Shown: positions 52,689 to 61,917 of the stretch, piece by piece
Layout of the letters: each line of letters starts with the position of its first letter
Numbering within the stretch: the first letter of the stretch is position 1
Assembly (NCBI GenBank): GCA_027459765.1
Contig: DAIDHD010000046.1
Location: 1 to 64,000 of the forward strand
Origin: Gammaproteobacteria bacterium
GTDB lineage: Bacteria > Pseudomonadota > Gammaproteobacteria > Steroidobacterales > Steroidobacteraceae
Reading direction: 5' to 3'
Length of the DNA: 64,000 nt
Notes under the pieces: generated by a model
Told to the model about the DNA's origin: nothing
Database searches by the model: none
What the model saw: only the letters and a program-made list of their open reading frames with translations
Position numbers and translations under genes: made by a program

Positions 52689-54221
52689 TCAGCCGATGTC
52701 GAAGCGGATGCCCTGGGCGAGTGGCAGGTGCGAGCTCCAGTTGACGGTGCAAGTCTGGCGGCGCATGTAGGCCTTCCAGGAGTCCGAACCCGCCTCGCGG
52801 CCGCCGCCGGTGTCCTTCTCGCCGCCGAAGGCGCCGCCGATCTCGGCGCCGGAAGTGCCGATGTTGACGTTCGCGATCCCGCAGTCGCTGCCCGTGGCCG
52901 ACAGGAATCGTTCCGCCACCTGCAGCCGGTCGGTGAACACCGCCGACGACAGTCCGTGCGCCACCGAGTTCTGCACGTCGATGGCCTCGTCGAGGTTCTC
53001 GTAGGTGATCAGGTACAGGATCGGCGCGAAGGTCTCGGTCTGCACGATGGGCATGCCCGCATTGGCGCGCACCAGCGTGGGTTCGACGAAATTTCCCGGC
53101 CGGGGCAGGGGACGCCCGCCGCACAGAAGCACGCCGCCCTGCTCGCGCGCCGCGGCCACCGCGGCCTGGTAGCGTGCCACCGCCGCCGGATCGATGAGCG
53201 GACCCATCAGCGTGGCCGGATCCAGCGGATCGCCGATGCGCACCTGGGCGTAAGCGGCCACGAGTCGCTGTTCGAGCTCGGCGGCGCGGCTCGCGTGCAC
53301 GAGAACGCGGCGCGTGGTGGTGCAGCGCTGGCCGGCCGTGCCGACCGCGCCGAACACGATGGACGGTACGGCGAGATTCAGGTTGGCGCTTTCGTCGACG
53401 ATGATGGCGTTGTTGCCGCCGAGCTCGAGCAGGCTCTTGCCCAGGCGCTCGGCGACGCGGGCGCCGACGCGCCGACCGACCTCCGTGGAGCCCGTGAACG
53501 AGACCAGCGCGACGCGGCGATCGTCCACGAAGCGCGTGGCGAGCTCGGTGCCCGCGGCCACGAACACCTGGAAGATCGCCGGCAGACCCTCGCGCTCGAG
53601 CACGCGATTGCAGATTCGCTGCACGGCGAGGGCGCACAGCGCGGTCTTGGGCGAGGGCTTCCAGACGCTGGCATTGCCGCAGATGGCCGCCAGGAAGGCA
53701 TTCCAGGCCCACACCGCGACCGGGAAGTTGAAGGCCGAGATGATCCCCACCACGCCGAGCGGGTGCCACTGCTCGAACATTCTGTGCTGCGGCCGCTCGG
53801 AGTGCATGGACAGGCCGTACAGCATGCGGGACTGACCCACCGCGAAGTCGGCGATGTCGATCATCTCCTGCACTTCGCCTTCGCCCTCTGCCTTGATCTT
53901 GCCGTTTTCGAGCGACACCAGCCGCGCCAGCGCCTGTTTGTGGGCGCGCAGCTCCGCGCCGATGAGACGCACGGCCTCACCGCGCTTGGGCGCGGGCACG
54001 TCGCGCCACGCACGGGCCGCGGCCACGGCCGCGCTCATGACGCGCTCGTAGTCCGCGGCGGTGGCGCCGCGCACGGTCGCCAGCCTCTCACCGGTGGTGG
54101 GATTGATCGATTCGATCGGCGGTCCGGAATCCTCCTGGCTCCAGCCGTGGCTGCCGGACCAGGTGCCGGAATTGACGGCGCTCAGGCCGAGCGCCGAAAG
54201 GGTGTCTTGTGCGTTGCTCAT
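52689..54221 (-). CDS. amaB: ALDH7-family semialdehyde dehydrogenase
   Basis: A 510-residue aldehyde dehydrogenase of the antiquitin class. The catalytic glutamate is in LLELGGNNA, the nucleophile in [10 protein letters not shown], and [15 protein letters not shown] and the C-terminal [20 protein letters not shown] are class hallmarks. ALDH7 bacterial members convert alpha-aminoadipate semialdehyde (piperideine-6-carboxylate) in lysine breakdown, hence the tentative amaB. The start ATG at 54221 fits known lengths; the open frame beyond is noise. Divergent from the DAHP synthase gene. Confidence 0.85.
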   Translation of the reverse strand: MSNAQDTLSALGLSAVNSGTWSGSHGWSQEDSGPPIESINPTTGERLATVRGATAADYERVMSAAVAAARAWRDVPAPKRGEAVRLIGAELRAHKQALARLVSLENGKIKAEGEGEVQEMIDIADFAVGQSRMLYGLSMHSERPQHRMFEQWHPLGVVGIISAFNFPVAVWAWNAFLAAICGNASVWKPSPKTALCALAVQRICNRVLEREGLPAIFQVFVAAGTELATRFVDDRRVALVSFTGSTEVGRRVGARVAERLGKSLLELGGNNAIIVDESANLNLAVPSIVFGAVGTAGQRCTTTRRVLVHASRAAELEQRLVAAYAQVRIGDPLDPATLMGPLIDPAAVARYQAAVAAAREQGGVLLCGGRPLPRPGNFVEPTLVRANAGMPIVQTETFAPILYLITYENLDEAIDVQNSVAHGLSSAVFTDRLQVAERFLSATGSDCGIANVNIGTSGAEIGGAFGGEKDTGGGREAGSDSWKAYMRRQTCTVNWSSHLPLAQGIRFDIG

Positions 54222-54347
54222 GTCGATTCCAATGGGTGCGCGCGGCGCCTTCCGGCTTGCGCGAAGGGGCGGCATTGTGACGCGAGCACAGCGAGCGCGC
54301 CAGTTTTTGCAGAGCGCGAGGCGCCTGTGTAGCATCCTCGACAACGC

Positions 54348-55721
54348 ATGTCGAAGAGCCCCAACCTCAACGCCTGGCACCCGGCGAGCTGGCAGAGCCG
54401 GCCCGCCTCGCAGCAGCCGCGCTACGCCGATCCTGCCGAGCTCGAGCGAGTGGTCGCCGCGCTGAGCCGCCTGCCGCCGCTGGTGGTCTCCTGGGAGGTC
54501 GAGGCGCTGCGCGCGCGGCTCGCGCTCGCGCAGAGCGGCGAACAGTTCCTGCTGCAGGGCGGGGACTGCGCCGAGAGCTTCGAGGACTGCGAGTCGGACT
54601 ACATCGCCAAGCGGCTCAAGATCCTGCTGCAGATGAGCCTCGTGCTGCTGCAGGGCCTCAAGAAGCCGATCATCCGCGTCGGGCGCTTCGCCGGACAGTA
54701 CGCCAAGCCGCGCTCCGCCGATACGGAGACGCGCGACGGCGTCACGCTGCCCTCGTACCGGGGCGACAACGTCAACCGGCCCGGATTCACGGCCGCCGAG
54801 CGCGAGCCGGATCCCCAGTTGCTGCTGCGCGGCTACGAGCGCGCCTCGCTCACGCTCAACTTCGTGCGCGCGCTGATCGACGGCGGCTTCGCCGATCTGC
54901 ACCACCCGGAGTACTGGGACTTGGGTTTCCTGCGCCATTCGCCGACGCGCGACGCGTATCAGCGAATCGTGGACTCCATCGGCGAGTCGCTCGACTTCTT
55001 CGAGTCGATGAGCGGCCAGCGGGTGCACGCCGCGGCGCGGGTCGAGTTCTATACCAGCCACGAGGGCCTGCACCTTCTGTCGGAGCAGGCGCACACGCGC
55101 TACATCGAACGGCAGAAGCGCTGGTACAACCTGTCGACGCACATGCCGTGGATCGGCATGCGTACTGCGCAGCTCGACGGCGCTCATGTCGAGTACTTTC
55201 GCGGCATCGCCAATCCTATCGGAGTCAAGGTGGGCGCCGGCATGAGCGTCGGCTGGCTGCAGGAACTGGTGCAGGCGCTCAATCCGCAGAATCAGCCCGG
55301 CCGGTTGACGCTCATTCACCGCTTCGGCGCCCGCGACATCGAGGCGCGCCTGCCCGAGGTGATCAAGGCGGTGCGCGACGTCGGTGCGCGGGTGCTGTGG
55401 GTTTGCGATCCGATGCACGGCAATACCGAGACCACGGCCGGTGGACTCAAGACCCGGCGCTTCGACAACGTACTGGCCGAGGTCGAGGCGGCGTTCCGGA
55501 TTCACGAGGACTGCGGGTCGATGCTCGGCGGAGTGCACATCGAACTGACCGGCGAAGACGTCACCGAGTGTGTCGGCGGCGCACGAGGACTGACCGAAGC
55601 CGATCTCGCGCGGGCCTACCGCTCGCAAGTCGATCCGCGGCTGAACGCGGAACAGTCGCTGGAGCTTGCGATGGTGATCGCCGGCAGGGTCGGAGCACGG
55701 CGACGCACGCTGCGCCGCTGA
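54348..55721 (+). CDS. Class II (plant-type) DAHP synthase
   Basis: A 457-residue enzyme starting the shikimate pathway, from phosphoenolpyruvate and erythrose-4-phosphate. Class II markers are [43 protein letters not shown] and [11 protein letters not shown] with the metal-binding cysteine, histidine, glutamate and aspartate. The N terminus ([11 protein letters not shown]) matches the class. Class II enzymes often serve aromatic or phenazine-type synthesis but can be the sole housekeeping enzyme. No other aro genes are nearby. Confidence 0.9.
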   Translation: MSKSPNLNAWHPASWQSRPASQQPRYADPAELERVVAALSRLPPLVVSWEVEALRARLALAQSGEQFLLQGGDCAESFEDCESDYIAKRLKILLQMSLVLLQGLKKPIIRVGRFAGQYAKPRSADTETRDGVTLPSYRGDNVNRPGFTAAEREPDPQLLLRGYERASLTLNFVRALIDGGFADLHHPEYWDLGFLRHSPTRDAYQRIVDSIGESLDFFESMSGQRVHAAARVEFYTSHEGLHLLSEQAHTRYIERQKRWYNLSTHMPWIGMRTAQLDGAHVEYFRGIANPIGVKVGAGMSVGWLQELVQALNPQNQPGRLTLIHRFGARDIEARLPEVIKAVRDVGARVLWVCDPMHGNTETTAGGLKTRRFDNVLAEVEAAFRIHEDCGSMLGGVHIELTGEDVTECVGGARGLTEADLARAYRSQVDPRLNAEQSLELAMVIAGRVGARRRTLRR

Positions 55722-55766
55722 CTTCGAACCAGGCTCGAAGCCGCTGCCTCAGATCGCGGTCAGCGT

Positions 55767-55799
55767 CAAGTGGCGGGGCATCCAGCGGACCTCCTGCAC
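55767..55799 (-). other. Ten-codon frame with strong ribosome binding site
   Basis: On the minus strand AGGAGGT stands seven bases before an ATG that opens MPRHLTLTAI and a stop, ending near 55748. Upstream lies an unusually AT-rich stretch (55805-55845). It could encode a micropeptide or be the remains of a gene start; nothing follows it but the DAHP synthase in opposite direction. Coordinates are approximate at both ends. Confidence 0.25.
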
Positions 55800-55896
55800 C
55801 CTGTTTTCGAGAATAAAAAACAAAGAAAAATCAATTAGTTGGAATTCAGTCCTGGCCCTAACCGCGAAAACCGACAGCGGTTTGGAAAAACTCAGG

Positions 55897-55924
55897 TTGC
55901 CACCTCTCCCGCAGGTGCTATCCT
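55897..55924 (+). promoter_or_regulatory. Promoter TTGCCA-16-TATCCT of candidate ncRNA
   Basis: The two hexamers are 16 bases apart and lie in the 477-base gap between the DAHP synthase and udg genes. They predict a transcript start close to 55931, just before the foldable region. Confidence 0.5.
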
Positions 55925-55930
55925 GCCCAT

Positions 55931-56189
55931 CGGTTCCTCCTGCCCGTCGATTTTCGGTTGCGGCGCGGGGTGCGTCGGCGGGGTTTCCCGCGCTCACCCG
56001 GCCGTTTGGGTTTCAAGGTTTCTCACGGCGCGAACGCACGGAACCTTCGGGGTTCCCACGGTCCAACAGGGAAGCCGCCGACCGCAACGGGCGAGGGCGG
56101 CATCACGGTTCGGGTTGCGCTCGGGTTAGTCCAAAGTCCAGGCGCGATCGATGGCGGGCTACGCGGGTTTGCCGCGTAGCCCGTTTTTT
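55931..56189 (+). ncRNA. Candidate structured ncRNA, possibly 6S-like
   Basis: No protein-like frame exists in this region. Base pairing builds one long rod: GCCC (55942) with GGGC (56089), GTTGCGG (55957) with CCGCAAC (56082), CGGCGG (55976) with CCGCCG (56075), TTCCC (55985) with GGGAA (56069), CCGT and GGG (56002-56010) with CCCACGG (56055-56061), and AAGGTTTC (56015) with GGAACCTT (56040). One-sided unpaired stretches lie on the 5' strand, as in a 6S-type central bubble. A UUCGG-capped hairpin (56040-56056) competes with the tip. It ends in a strong terminator. 6S identity is a guess. Confidence 0.5.
56155..56189 (+). terminator. Rho-independent terminator
   Basis: A perfect 12-bp stem (56155-56166 with 56172-56183) and five-base loop are followed directly by six T residues. 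It ends the candidate ncRNA and lies ten bases before the udg start. Confidence 0.9.
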
Positions 56190-56198
56190 GTGGTGACG

Positions 56199-56843
56199 AT
56201 GGTTTTCGATCCCGATTGCCGCCGTTGCGAGCGGCTTGCGAGCTTTCTCGGCACGGTGCGCGCGCGCCACCCGCAGTACCACTGTCGTCCGGTACCGTCG
56301 TTCGGTGATCCGGCGGCCCGGTTGCTGGTGGTCGGGCTCGCCCCCGGCATGCACGGCGCGAACCGCACCGGCCGGCCGTTCACCGGCGATCATGCCGGCC
56401 TGCTGCTCTATGCCACCTTGCACCGCTTCGGCTTCGCCACGGATCCCGTGTCGGCGCACGCCGCGGACGGCCTGCGTCTGCTCGACGCGCGCATCACCAA
56501 CGCGGTACGTTGTCTGCCGCCGGCCAACAAGCCGCTCCCGGCCGAGGTCGCGGCCTGCAACGACTACCTACGGCATGAATTGTGCGCCGCGCCGCGACCG
56601 CGGGTGGTGCTCGCACTCGGCGCGGTCGCCCACGCCGCGGTGCTGCGTGCCGAAGGGCTGCGCGCGAGCGCTCATCGGTTCGCCCACGGCGCCGAGCACG
56701 CACTCGGTCCGGAACGAGTACTGATCGATTCCTATCACTGCAGCCGCTACAACACCCAGACCCGCCGGCTGACCACGCCGATGTTCGAGCGGGTGCTCAA
56801 GCGGGCGCGGGAGTTGCTCTCCGGCATGGGGAGCGAGCGGTGA
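56199..56843 (+). CDS. udgB: Family 5 uracil-DNA glycosylase (UdgB)
   Basis: A 214-residue Fe-S uracil-DNA glycosylase. N-terminal cysteines CRRCERL, a later cysteine in VRCLPPANK, and one in DYLRHELC fit the cluster; the active-site motif GLAPGMHGANRTGRPFTGD is family 5, and SYHCSRYNTQTRRLT is the C-terminal motif. It removes uracil and related damage. The frame is open earlier, but those codons fall in the terminator, so ATG 56199 is used. Its stop overlaps the GTG of uvrC. Confidence 0.9.
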   Translation: MVFDPDCRRCERLASFLGTVRARHPQYHCRPVPSFGDPAARLLVVGLAPGMHGANRTGRPFTGDHAGLLLYATLHRFGFATDPVSAHAADGLRLLDARITNAVRCLPPANKPLPAEVAACNDYLRHELCAAPRPRVVLALGAVAHAAVLRAEGLRASAHRFAHGAEHALGPERVLIDSYHCSRYNTQTRRLTTPMFERVLKRARELLSGMGSER

Positions 56844-58705
56844 ACGACGCCCTGGCCGGCGACGCGGCGCATGACCACGCCGAACAGCGGCCCGCCTTCG
56901 ATCCCAAGGCGTTCGTCGAGGCCTTGCCTGCGCGGCCGGGCGTGTATCGCATGCTCGATGCGAGCGGCGCGGTGATCTACGTCGGCAAGGCACGCAGCCT
57001 CAAGTCGCGCGTCGGTTCCTATTTCCAGCCGGGCAACGTGCAGCCGAAGGTGCAGGCGCTGGTGGCGCGCACGGCCGCCATGGAAGTCACCATCACCCAG
57101 TCGGACACCGAGGCGCTGCTGCTCGAGTACAACCTCATCAAGAAGCACCGGCCGCGCTTCAACGTGGTGTTGCGCGACGACAAGAGCTTTCCCTTCCTGC
57201 ACCTCGATACCGCGCACGAGTTTCCGCGGCTCGCGTTCTATCGCGGCTCGCGGCGGGAATCCGGCCGCTTCTTCGGTCCCTATCCGTCGGCCGGCGCGGT
57301 GCGCGAGACCTTGAACCAGCTGCAAAAGCTGTTTCGTCTGCGCAATTGCACCGACATGTACTTTGCCAACCGTTCGCGTCCGTGCCTGCAGTACCAGATC
57401 CGGCGCTGCACGGCGCCCTGCGTCGGTCTGATCTCCCGCGACGCCTACGCGCGCGACGTCGACGCCGCGGTCAAGGTGCTGGAGGGCCGCAACGACGAGG
57501 TCAATCGGGACCTCGCGCGCCGCATGGAGGCCGCCGCCGAGCGCCTGGAGTTCGAGGAGGCGGCGGCGCTGCGGGACCAGCTCGCCGATCTCAAGGCGGT
57601 GCAGGCGCAACAGATCGTCACGGCCGGTGCGCAGCACGACGCGGACGTCATCGCGGTGGCCGAGAGCGGCGGCGAGTATTGCGTGGCGTTGATGTTCGTA
57701 CGCGGCGGGCGCAGCCTCGGCAGCACCACCTATTTCCCGCGCGCCTCGCTCGCCGAGGCCACGGAGGTGCTGTCGCAGTTCGTCACCCAGTACTACCTGG
57801 AACGCGACTGTCCGGCCGAGATCCTGGTCGATCGCGAGTTCGAGGAGTTGCCCGAATTGCAGGCGGAACTCAGCGCGCGCGCCGGCCACCGGGTGCGCAT
57901 CGGCGCGTCGCTGCGCGGCCTGCGGGCGCGCTGGATCGCCATGGTGCGCGAGAACGCCGAACAGGCGCTGCGGATGCGCGGATTGCAGCGCGCGAGCATC
58001 GAGTCGGGGCTGACCGAAATCCAGGAGGAGTTCGGCCTGCCGCGGCGGCCGCGGCGCCTGGAGTGCTTCGACATCAGCCACACGGGCGGTACCGATACCG
58101 TGGCGTCTTGCGTTGTGTTCGGCGAGGACGGCCCGGTGAAGGCCGACTATCGGCGCTTCAACATCACCGGCGTGGCGCCCGGCGACGACTACGCGGCCAT
58201 GCAGCAGGCGCTCGAGCGCCGCTACAAGCGGGTGCGCGACGGCGAGGTGCCCGCGCCCGACGTGCTACTCATCGACGGCGGCAGGGGCCAGCTGGCGCGA
58301 GCCGGCGAGGCGCTCGACAAGCTCGGCGTCGCGGGCGTGACGCTGATCGGGGTCGCCAAGGGTCCGGATCGGCGCCCCGGACAGGAACAGCTCTTCTTGT
58401 TGGGCAATGACCTGCCCTCTATACTCGCGCCGGACTCCGCGGCGCTGCACGTGATCCAGCGCGTTCGCGACGAGGCACATCGATTCGCGATCACCGGTCA
58501 CCGGCGCAAGCGCGCCAAGCGGCACAGCGAATCGATATTGGAGACCATTCCCGGCCTGGGCCCCGTCAAGCGCCGGGAGCTACTGAAACAATTCGGCGGC
58601 CTGCAGGGAATACTGCGCGCGGGCGTCGACGATTTGGTGCAGGTTCGCGGGCTAGGGCGCGAGCTGGCCCAGGTGATCTATGAGCACCTCCACCCCGGAC
58701 AGTGA
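56840..58705 (+). CDS. uvrC: Excinuclease ABC subunit C
   Basis: A 621-residue UvrC. The GIY-YIG nuclease starts at PGVYRMLDASGAVIYVGKA, the UvrBC-interaction helix is near DLARRMEAAAERLEFEEAAALRDQ, the second RNase H-like nuclease contains ECFDISHTGG and LLIDGGRGQL, and two helix-hairpin-helix motifs end the protein (IPGLGPVKRRELL, VRGLGRELAQVI). It cuts damaged DNA on both sides. GTG start at 56840; coupled to udgB before and pgsA after, making a repair-linked operon. Confidence 0.97.
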   Translation: MNDALAGDAAHDHAEQRPAFDPKAFVEALPARPGVYRMLDASGAVIYVGKARSLKSRVGSYFQPGNVQPKVQALVARTAAMEVTITQSDTEALLLEYNLIKKHRPRFNVVLRDDKSFPFLHLDTAHEFPRLAFYRGSRRESGRFFGPYPSAGAVRETLNQLQKLFRLRNCTDMYFANRSRPCLQYQIRRCTAPCVGLISRDAYARDVDAAVKVLEGRNDEVNRDLARRMEAAAERLEFEEAAALRDQLADLKAVQAQQIVTAGAQHDADVIAVAESGGEYCVALMFVRGGRSLGSTTYFPRASLAEATEVLSQFVTQYYLERDCPAEILVDREFEELPELQAELSARAGHRVRIGASLRGLRARWIAMVRENAEQALRMRGLQRASIESGLTEIQEEFGLPRRPRRLECFDISHTGGTDTVASCVVFGEDGPVKADYRRFNITGVAPGDDYAAMQQALERRYKRVRDGEVPAPDVLLIDGGRGQLARAGEALDKLGVAGVTLIGVAKGPDRRPGQEQLFLLGNDLPSILAPDSAALHVIQRVRDEAHRFAITGHRRKRAKRHSESILETIPGLGPVKRRELLKQFGGLQGILRAGVDDLVQVRGLGRELAQVIYEHLHPGQ

Positions 58706-59288
58706 ATCGGCGGCGCACGGCTCGGCGTGGAATCTGCCGAACGCCCTGACCTGGCTGCGGATGCTGATGGTGCCGGCGATCGTGGGCGCCTTCTACCTTC
58801 CCTATGCCTGGGCGGGACCCGCCGCCTGCGCCGCTTTCGCGTTCGCGGGCATCACCGACACGCTCGACGGCTACTACGCGCGCAAGCTCGGGCTGACCTC
58901 GCGGCTCGGCGCCTTCCTCGATCCGGTGGCTGACAAGCTCATCGTCGCCGCGGCGCTGGTGTTGATCGTGGCCAAGGATCCGCGCTGGTTCGTGGTGATC
59001 ACCGCGATCGTGATCATCGGCCGTGAGATCGCCATCTCGGCGCTGCGCGAGTGGATGGCGGAGATCGGCGCCCGCGCACGCGTCAAGGTCTCCGTGCTCG
59101 GCAAGTCGAAGACCGTGATGCAGATCGTCGGCCTTTCCCTGCTACTGTTCCGTCACGATCTGCTCGGCCTGCCCATCTACCGCATGGGACTCGCGCTCAC
59201 CGCGGTGGCCGCGGTGCTCACGCTCTGGTCCATGGTCGGCTATCTGCGGCTCGCCTGGCCCGAGCTGCGGGGCAGCGCCCGGTCGTAG
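58680..59288 (+). CDS. pgsA: CDP-diacylglycerol-glycerol-3-phosphate phosphatidyltransferase
   Basis: A 202-residue CDP-alcohol phosphatidyltransferase with several helices. The family signature is complete: DTLDGYYAR...GAFLDPVADK, giving the metal-binding aspartates. It makes phosphatidylglycerophosphate for phospholipid synthesis at the inner membrane. It overlaps uvrC by 26 bases, the classic gammaproteobacterial uvrC-pgsA arrangement, and tRNA genes follow as in many relatives. Confidence 0.95.
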   Translation: MSTSTPDSESAAHGSAWNLPNALTWLRMLMVPAIVGAFYLPYAWAGPAACAAFAFAGITDTLDGYYARKLGLTSRLGAFLDPVADKLIVAAALVLIVAKDPRWFVVITAIVIIGREIAISALREWMAEIGARARVKVSVLGKSKTVMQIVGLSLLLFRHDLLGLPIYRMGLALTAVAAVLTLWSMVGYLRLAWPELRGSARS

Positions 59289-59358
59289 GCGCGGGCCTTC
59301 GCGGTGCGCCGGCTTGCGCGTGCGCGACGCCTTGCGGCAAGCCGCGCCCGCTTGCCTC

Positions 59359-59386
59359 TTGACTCCTTCGTCGGGCCCCTTAAGAT
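59359..59386 (+). promoter_or_regulatory. Promoter TTGACT-16-TAAGAT of the tRNA pair
   Basis: Hexamers 16 bases apart end 16 bases before tRNA-Gly. The region after the -10 is GC-rich (GGCGTGCTCGC), as in stringently controlled stable RNA promoters. Confidence 0.6.
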
Positions 59387-59402
59387 GGCGTGCTCGCTCA
59401 GG

Positions 59403-59478
59403 GCGGGAATAGCTCAGTTGGTAGAGCGCAACCTTGCCAAGGTTGAGGTCGCGAGTTCGAGCCTCGTTTCCCGCTCCA
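59403..59478 (+). tRNA. tRNA-Gly (anticodon GCC)
   Basis: A complete 76-base cloverleaf: acceptor GCGGGAA pairs with TTCCCGC, D arm AGCTCAGTTGG, anticodon loop TTGCCAA, T arm GAGTTCGAGCC, and an encoded CCA end. First of a two-tRNA transcript. Confidence 0.97.
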
Positions 59479-59488
59479 CGATTCTCGA

Positions 59489-59512
59489 GAACCCCGGTAC
59501 CATCCGGGGTTC
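59489..59512. terminator. Hairpin between tRNA-Gly and tRNA-Cys
   Basis: GAACCCCGG pairs with CCGGGGTTC around a six-base loop and is followed within five bases by TTTT (59517-59520). It may be a partial terminator or a processing signal between the tRNAs. Confidence 0.5.
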
Positions 59513-59523
59513 GTCGTTTTCGG

Positions 59524-59597
59524 GGCTAGGTGGCAGAGTGGTCATGCAGCGGCCTGCAAAGCCGCGTACAGCGGTTCGATTCCGCTCCTAGCCTCCA
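59524..59597 (+). tRNA. tRNA-Cys (anticodon GCA)
   Basis: A 74-base tRNA: acceptor GGCTAGG pairs with CCTAGCC, anticodon loop CTGCAAA, T arm GGTTCGATTCC, discriminator T and encoded CCA. The Gly-Cys order after pgsA is common in gammaproteobacteria. Confidence 0.97.
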
Positions 59598-59622
59598 CGA
59601 ACCCTTCCGCAGGCGGGCTTGC

Positions 59623-61020
59623 TCAAGAGGGCGTATCGGCGAGCAGTGCGTTCAGGCGCCTCAAGCTCGACTCGCTCAGCGTTCCCGCCGCCTGCTGCAG
59701 CTTGATGCTGTACATCATGTAGTCGTAGCGGCTGCGCGAATAGTCGGTGCGCGCCTGGATCCAGAGGCGACGCGATTCGACCACGTCCACGGCGGTGCGC
59801 GTGCCGGCCTCGTAGCCGGATTGGGTGGCCGCGAGCGCGGTCTCGTTCGAGGCCACGGCGCGTCGCAGCGCCTTGACGCGCGAGATCTCGGCGAGCAATC
59901 CCAGATAGGCGTCGCGCGCGTCGTGCTCGGTCTCGCGCGTCACGCGCTCGACCCGATCCTTGGCGGCGCGGTGCTGGTACACGGCCTGGCGCACCTGCGA
60001 GGACACGCTGCCGCCGGCGAACAACGGAAAGGTGAGCTGCAGGCCGATGCTCTTCTGCGTCTGGCTCAAGGTGGAGGTGCCGAACGGCGAGCCGTCGAGG
60101 TTGATGCTGCCGCCGGTAATGTTGGCCTTGTAGCCGCTCGCCACCAGGTCGAGCGAGGGCAGGTGGCCGCCGCGCGCGGCACTCACGTTCTCCTGCGCGA
60201 TGTCGGCCGCGAGCCGGCTGGAGACCAGGGCGAGATTCTGTTCCAGCGCGATGTCCACCCAGCGTTGCTCGCTCATCGGCTCCGGAGCCGCGAGTTCGAA
60301 CGGTTCCAGCGGACGCGCGAGCGACTCGTAGGCCATCCCGGTGATCTCGCGAAGCAGCTCCTGGGAGGAGGCGAGCTGGCGTTTGGCCTCGATCAGAGCG
60401 GCGGCGGCGCTGTCGTGCGCGGCGCGCGCCTCCTCGACGTCGGTCACCGCGATCAGCCCCACCTTGTAGCGTGTCTCGGCCTGGTCGAGCTGCTGGGAGA
60501 CCGAGGCGAGCGCCGCCGCGTCGGCGTCGACCACGTCCTGTGCCGCGAGCACGTCGAAGTAGCGTTGCGCGACGCGCGTGATCAGGTCCTGCCGTGCGGC
60601 CTGATAATCAGCCTCGGCCTGCGCGACCTGCGCGTCCGCCCGCTTCAGGGCGACCCAGTTCTCCCAGCGGAACAGGCTCTGCCGCAGGTCGAGCCCGTAG
60701 CGATAGGTGGTGGTCGTGGTGCGGCCGTCGAACGGAAAGCTCTCGTTGAGCGAGCCGCCGGGGACGGTGACGATTTCCGTCGTGTTGGTCGGACCGGTGT
60801 CCAGTTCGCGGCTCGCGACCCCGTTGCCTGACACCTGGGGCAGCAATTGCGCCAGCGCCTGGGGCTTCGATTCGAGCGCGGCCAGGCGGGTCGCCTCCGC
60901 CTCGCGCAGGCGTGGATCGTTGCGCAGCGAGTCGTGGTAGACGCCGATGAGATCCGTCGCGCAGGCGTCGGCGGCCTGCAGGCAGCCGAGGCAGGCGAGT
61001 ACGGCGAGCCATCGCTTCAT
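59623..61020 (-). CDS. tolC: TolC-family outer-membrane channel
   Basis: A 465-residue outer-membrane efflux protein with a signal peptide (MKRWLAVLACLGCLQAADA). The internal duplication of the family is seen in two sets of coiled-coil helices, with LRQSLFRWENW and QLTFPLFAGGS at equivalent beta-strand positions, and GTRTAVDVVESRR/VGLIAVTDVEEARA as the paired helix motifs. It forms the trimeric tunnel for type I secretion and RND pumps. It is alone on the minus strand here, with no pump gene beside it. Confidence 0.93.
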   Translation of the reverse strand: MKRWLAVLACLGCLQAADACATDLIGVYHDSLRNDPRLREAEATRLAALESKPQALAQLLPQVSGNGVASRELDTGPTNTTEIVTVPGGSLNESFPFDGRTTTTTYRYGLDLRQSLFRWENWVALKRADAQVAQAEADYQAARQDLITRVAQRYFDVLAAQDVVDADAAALASVSQQLDQAETRYKVGLIAVTDVEEARAAHDSAAAALIEAKRQLASSQELLREITGMAYESLARPLEPFELAAPEPMSEQRWVDIALEQNLALVSSRLAADIAQENVSAARGGHLPSLDLVASGYKANITGGSINLDGSPFGTSTLSQTQKSIGLQLTFPLFAGGSVSSQVRQAVYQHRAAKDRVERVTRETEHDARDAYLGLLAEISRVKALRRAVASNETALAATQSGYEAGTRTAVDVVESRRLWIQARTDYSRSRYDYMMYSIKLQQAAGTLSESSLRRLNALLADTPS

Positions 61021-61141
61021 GTGGAGTCGTGCCTCGCGGGCATGCGCCCCTGGTCGCTGACGAGCCCGCAATCATACGCGGTTTGCGCCGGCGAATTTAA
61101 TGCTACGATGAGGCCGAAGTTAAGGTTGTCGAGGTAACTGG

Positions 61142-61810
61142 TTGAGCGGGCGAGAGACCCAAGTGCGCGCCAGCGCCGGTCTGCGCATTCGGCGGCGTCA
61201 CTACCCGACGGTCGGGGAGACCCGCGCGACGGTATTGTTCGCGGACCTGCGAGGCTACACGGGCGTGGCCGAGCGGCTCGGCCCGAGCGGCGTCGTGCCG
61301 CTGCTGGAGGAATTCTTCGACCTTCTCGGACGCGCCACGGCGCGCCACGACGGCGTGGTCTTTCACGTCGCCGGCGACGGCATGATGGCCGCCTTCGGCC
61401 TGGACCGGGCGGAAACCGACGGCGCGCGCGCCGCCCTCGCCGCGAGCCGCGCCATGCTGGACGGGTTCGCCGCGCTGGCGGTCCGCTGGCGCCGCGATCT
61501 GTCGATCGACACCGGCCTCGGGCTCGGCCTGCACCTCGGCGACGTCGCCTGGGGCTGGCTCGGCCCGCCAGGACGCAAGACCCGCACACTGCTCGGTGAT
61601 ACGGTCAACGTGGCCTCGCGGCTCTGTGCGCGGGCGCGCGCGGGTGAAGTGCTGCTGTCCGCGGCCGTAGCCGCCGCGCTGGATGCGGACGGCCTGGCGG
61701 TGCCGCAGGCGCAGATGCCGCTGTTGCGACTGCCGAGCTTCGCTCTTCGCGGCCGCAGCGCGCCGCTCGACATCTGGTGCGTGCCGGCGGCGCGCCGCGT
61801 GATGATCTGA
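61142..61810 (+). CDS. Class III adenylate/guanylate cyclase, catalytic domain only
   Basis: A 222-residue protein consisting almost only of the cyclase homology domain. Metal-binding aspartates are in LFADLRGYTG and VAGDGMMAAFG, and LGDTVNVASRL carries the transition-state asparagine region. There is no receptor, HAMP or membrane part, so control must come from binding partners. The start is a TTG with GAGG upstream. Its stop lies ten bases before tRNA-Leu. Confidence 0.85.
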   Translation: MSGRETQVRASAGLRIRRRHYPTVGETRATVLFADLRGYTGVAERLGPSGVVPLLEEFFDLLGRATARHDGVVFHVAGDGMMAAFGLDRAETDGARAALAASRAMLDGFAALAVRWRRDLSIDTGLGLGLHLGDVAWGWLGPPGRKTRTLLGDTVNVASRLCARARAGEVLLSAAVAAALDADGLAVPQAQMPLLRLPSFALRGRSAPLDIWCVPAARRVMI

Positions 61811-61820
61811 CCTCACGATT

Positions 61821-61906
61821 GCCCTCGTGGCGGAATCGGTAGACGCAACGGACTTAAAATCCGTCGGCCACAAGCCGTGCCGGTTCGAGTCCGGCCGAGG
61901 GCACCA
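61821..61906 (+). tRNA. tRNA-Leu (anticodon TAA)
   Basis: An 86-base class II tRNA with long variable arm: acceptor GCCCTCG pairs with CGAGGGC, anticodon loop CTTAAAA, T arm GGTTCGAGTCC, encoded CCA. It is squeezed between the cyclase stop (10 bases before) and lysR start (11 bases after). Confidence 0.97.
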
Positions 61907-61917
61907 CGAGTGAGCTC

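Noticed and set aside
54222..55628. Extended N terminus of the ALDH7 gene on the minus strand
   Set aside because: The extension runs antisense through the DAHP synthase gene and lacks protein features; known enzymes start at the ATG at 54221.
56060..56100. Sequence AACAGGGAAGCC followed by CCGCAAC resembles parts of a cobalamin riboswitch
   Set aside because: The core between these parts is missing and the downstream gene is a DNA glycosylase; the matches are also used in the rod-like fold.
60829..60840. CTGACACC inside tolC, like the palindrome ends
   Set aside because: It is a single coding occurrence without an inverted partner nearby.
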